A stretch of 64,000 nucleotides of DNA, from assembly GCA_964406505.1 (NCBI GenBank), contig CAYORX010000008.1, forward strand, positions 1 through 64,000, written 5' to 3'. The notes beneath the pieces were generated by a model, which made no database searches, was not told the DNA's origin, and saw nothing but the letters and a program-made list of their open reading frames with translations. Both the position numbers and the translations under genes were made by a program. Below, in pieces: positions 63,594 to 64,000 of the stretch; the first letter of the stretch is position 1; every line of letters begins with the position of its first letter. The stretch is from DTU015 sp964406505. GTDB taxonomy: Bacteria; Bacillota; Sulfobacillia; Fermentithermobacillales; Fermentithermobacillaceae.

Positions 63594-64000
63594 ATGAACC
63601 AACCGAATCGAAAAATAGTAGCTTTAGGCGGAGGTACTGGCCTAGGTGTCGTTTTGAGAGGTTTAAAAACATTCGCTTGTGAACTTACTGCAGTGGTGAC
63701 AGTAACAGACGATGGAGGAAGTTCGGGACGTTTACGTGAACACATGGGAATTCTTCCCCCGGGCGATATTCGTAATTGCCTTTTAGCGCTCGCTGAAGCA
63801 GAACCCGATATGGCAGCTTTATTCAATCATAGATTTTCGAAAGGCGAACTTAAAGGGCACAATTTCGGCAACTTGTTTTTAGCTGCAATGACCGAAATTA
63901 CCGGAGATTTTCAAAAGGCAGTTAGAGCTATGTCGCGTATTTTAGCCGTCAAAGGGAAAGTGTTGCCTGCCACTTTGACTGATGTATCTCTTAAAGCAAG
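63594..64000 (+). CDS. yvcK: Gluconeogenesis factor YvcK (CofD-like), 5' part
   Basis: First ~135 residues only; the gene runs off the window. IVALGGGTGLGVVLRGL at the start and VTVTDDGGSSGRLR with PGDIRNCLLAL are diagnostic of the CofD-like NTP-binding family that YvcK belongs to. It binds UDP-sugars and links carbon supply to wall synthesis. AAGGAGG lies 9 nt before ATG. Confidence 0.95.
   Translation, partial: MNQPNRKIVALGGGTGLGVVLRGLKTFACELTAVVTVTDDGGSSGRLREHMGILPPGDIRNCLLALAEAEPDMAALFNHRFSKGELKGHNFGNLFLAAMTEITGDFQKAVRAMSRILAVKGKVLPATLTDVSLKA

Noticed and set aside
1..64000. CRISPR arrays, tRNA or rRNA genes, prophage, intact IS elements
   Set aside because: No regular direct repeats, cloverleaf-type sequence, rRNA motifs, integrase or transposase genes were seen.

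Overview
The window reads as chromosomal core sequence from an anaerobic, Gram-positive-type bacterium (Bacillota, most likely a Clostridia-like lineage). This placement is inferred from gene content and order, not from a search. The pointers are GatCAB amidotransferase genes, an Rnf ion-pumping ferredoxin:NAD complex, minCDE with MinE beside mreBCD, an iscR-iscS-iscU operon, cdaA-cdaR-glmM, acpS near a MazF/RHH pair, rapZ-yvcK, and sigma-54. There are also archaeal-flavoured genes: a cupin-type glucose-6-phosphate isomerase, three M42 aminopeptidases, an XPB-type helicase and a DUF483-like protein. I see no tRNA, rRNA, CRISPR array, prophage or intact insertion sequence.

Layout. 20-9685 (-): a repair, translation and wall operon, pcrA-ligA-gatC-gatA-gatB-murB-rlmD. 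9858-13153 (+): an XPB-like helicase with its partner protein, behind a perfect intergenic palindrome. 13157-32077 (-): one long head-to-tail block. It starts with a TPR protein, a P-loop/Asp23 fusion and rpoN, then rnfC-D-E-A-B and apbE, then a DUF4321 protein, maf, radC, mreB-C-D, PBP2, minC-D-E, rodA and an rseC-like gene. 32259-34289 (+): iscR-iscS-iscU, with a nested dyad over its promoter and a terminator after it. 34345-39867 (-): tsaD, a radical SAM/PDZ/DUF512-like protein and three tandem M42 peptidases. 39999-40922 (+): pyrF. 40966-44435 (-): a DUF483-like gene, family 4 UDG, tsaE, tsaB and rimI.

44645-52275 (-) is the least explained region. It holds a membrane protein followed by two diverged copies of a module (a MutL/GlmL-like ASKHA ATPase plus a multi-barrel protein ending in a KOW-like segment), with a small unknown gene between the copies. 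No glutamate mutase gene lies nearby. 52405-57155 (-): P1 peptidase, class I amidotransferase, MazF/RHH pair, NAD(P)HX repair enzyme and acpS. 57156-57689 holds only remnant frames. 57690-61136 (-): cdaA-cdaR-glmM. 61283-64000 (+): a stand-alone pyruvate-kinase C-domain protein, a cupin PGI, rapZ and the start of yvcK, which runs off the window.

Together the genes cover cell shape and division, membrane energy conservation, Fe-S assembly, t6A tRNA modification, c-di-AMP signalling and DNA repair. The best leads are the duplicated MutL/KOW locus, an Rnf cluster with no rnfG, the P-loop/Asp23 fusion, the rearranged radical SAM/PDZ protein, and three genes whose conserved N-termini begin at non-standard start codons (iscR CTG, radC ATT, rodA ATT or a 1-nt error). 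All names rest on motif recognition by eye; several starts were moved to better ribosome-binding sites, as stated per entry.
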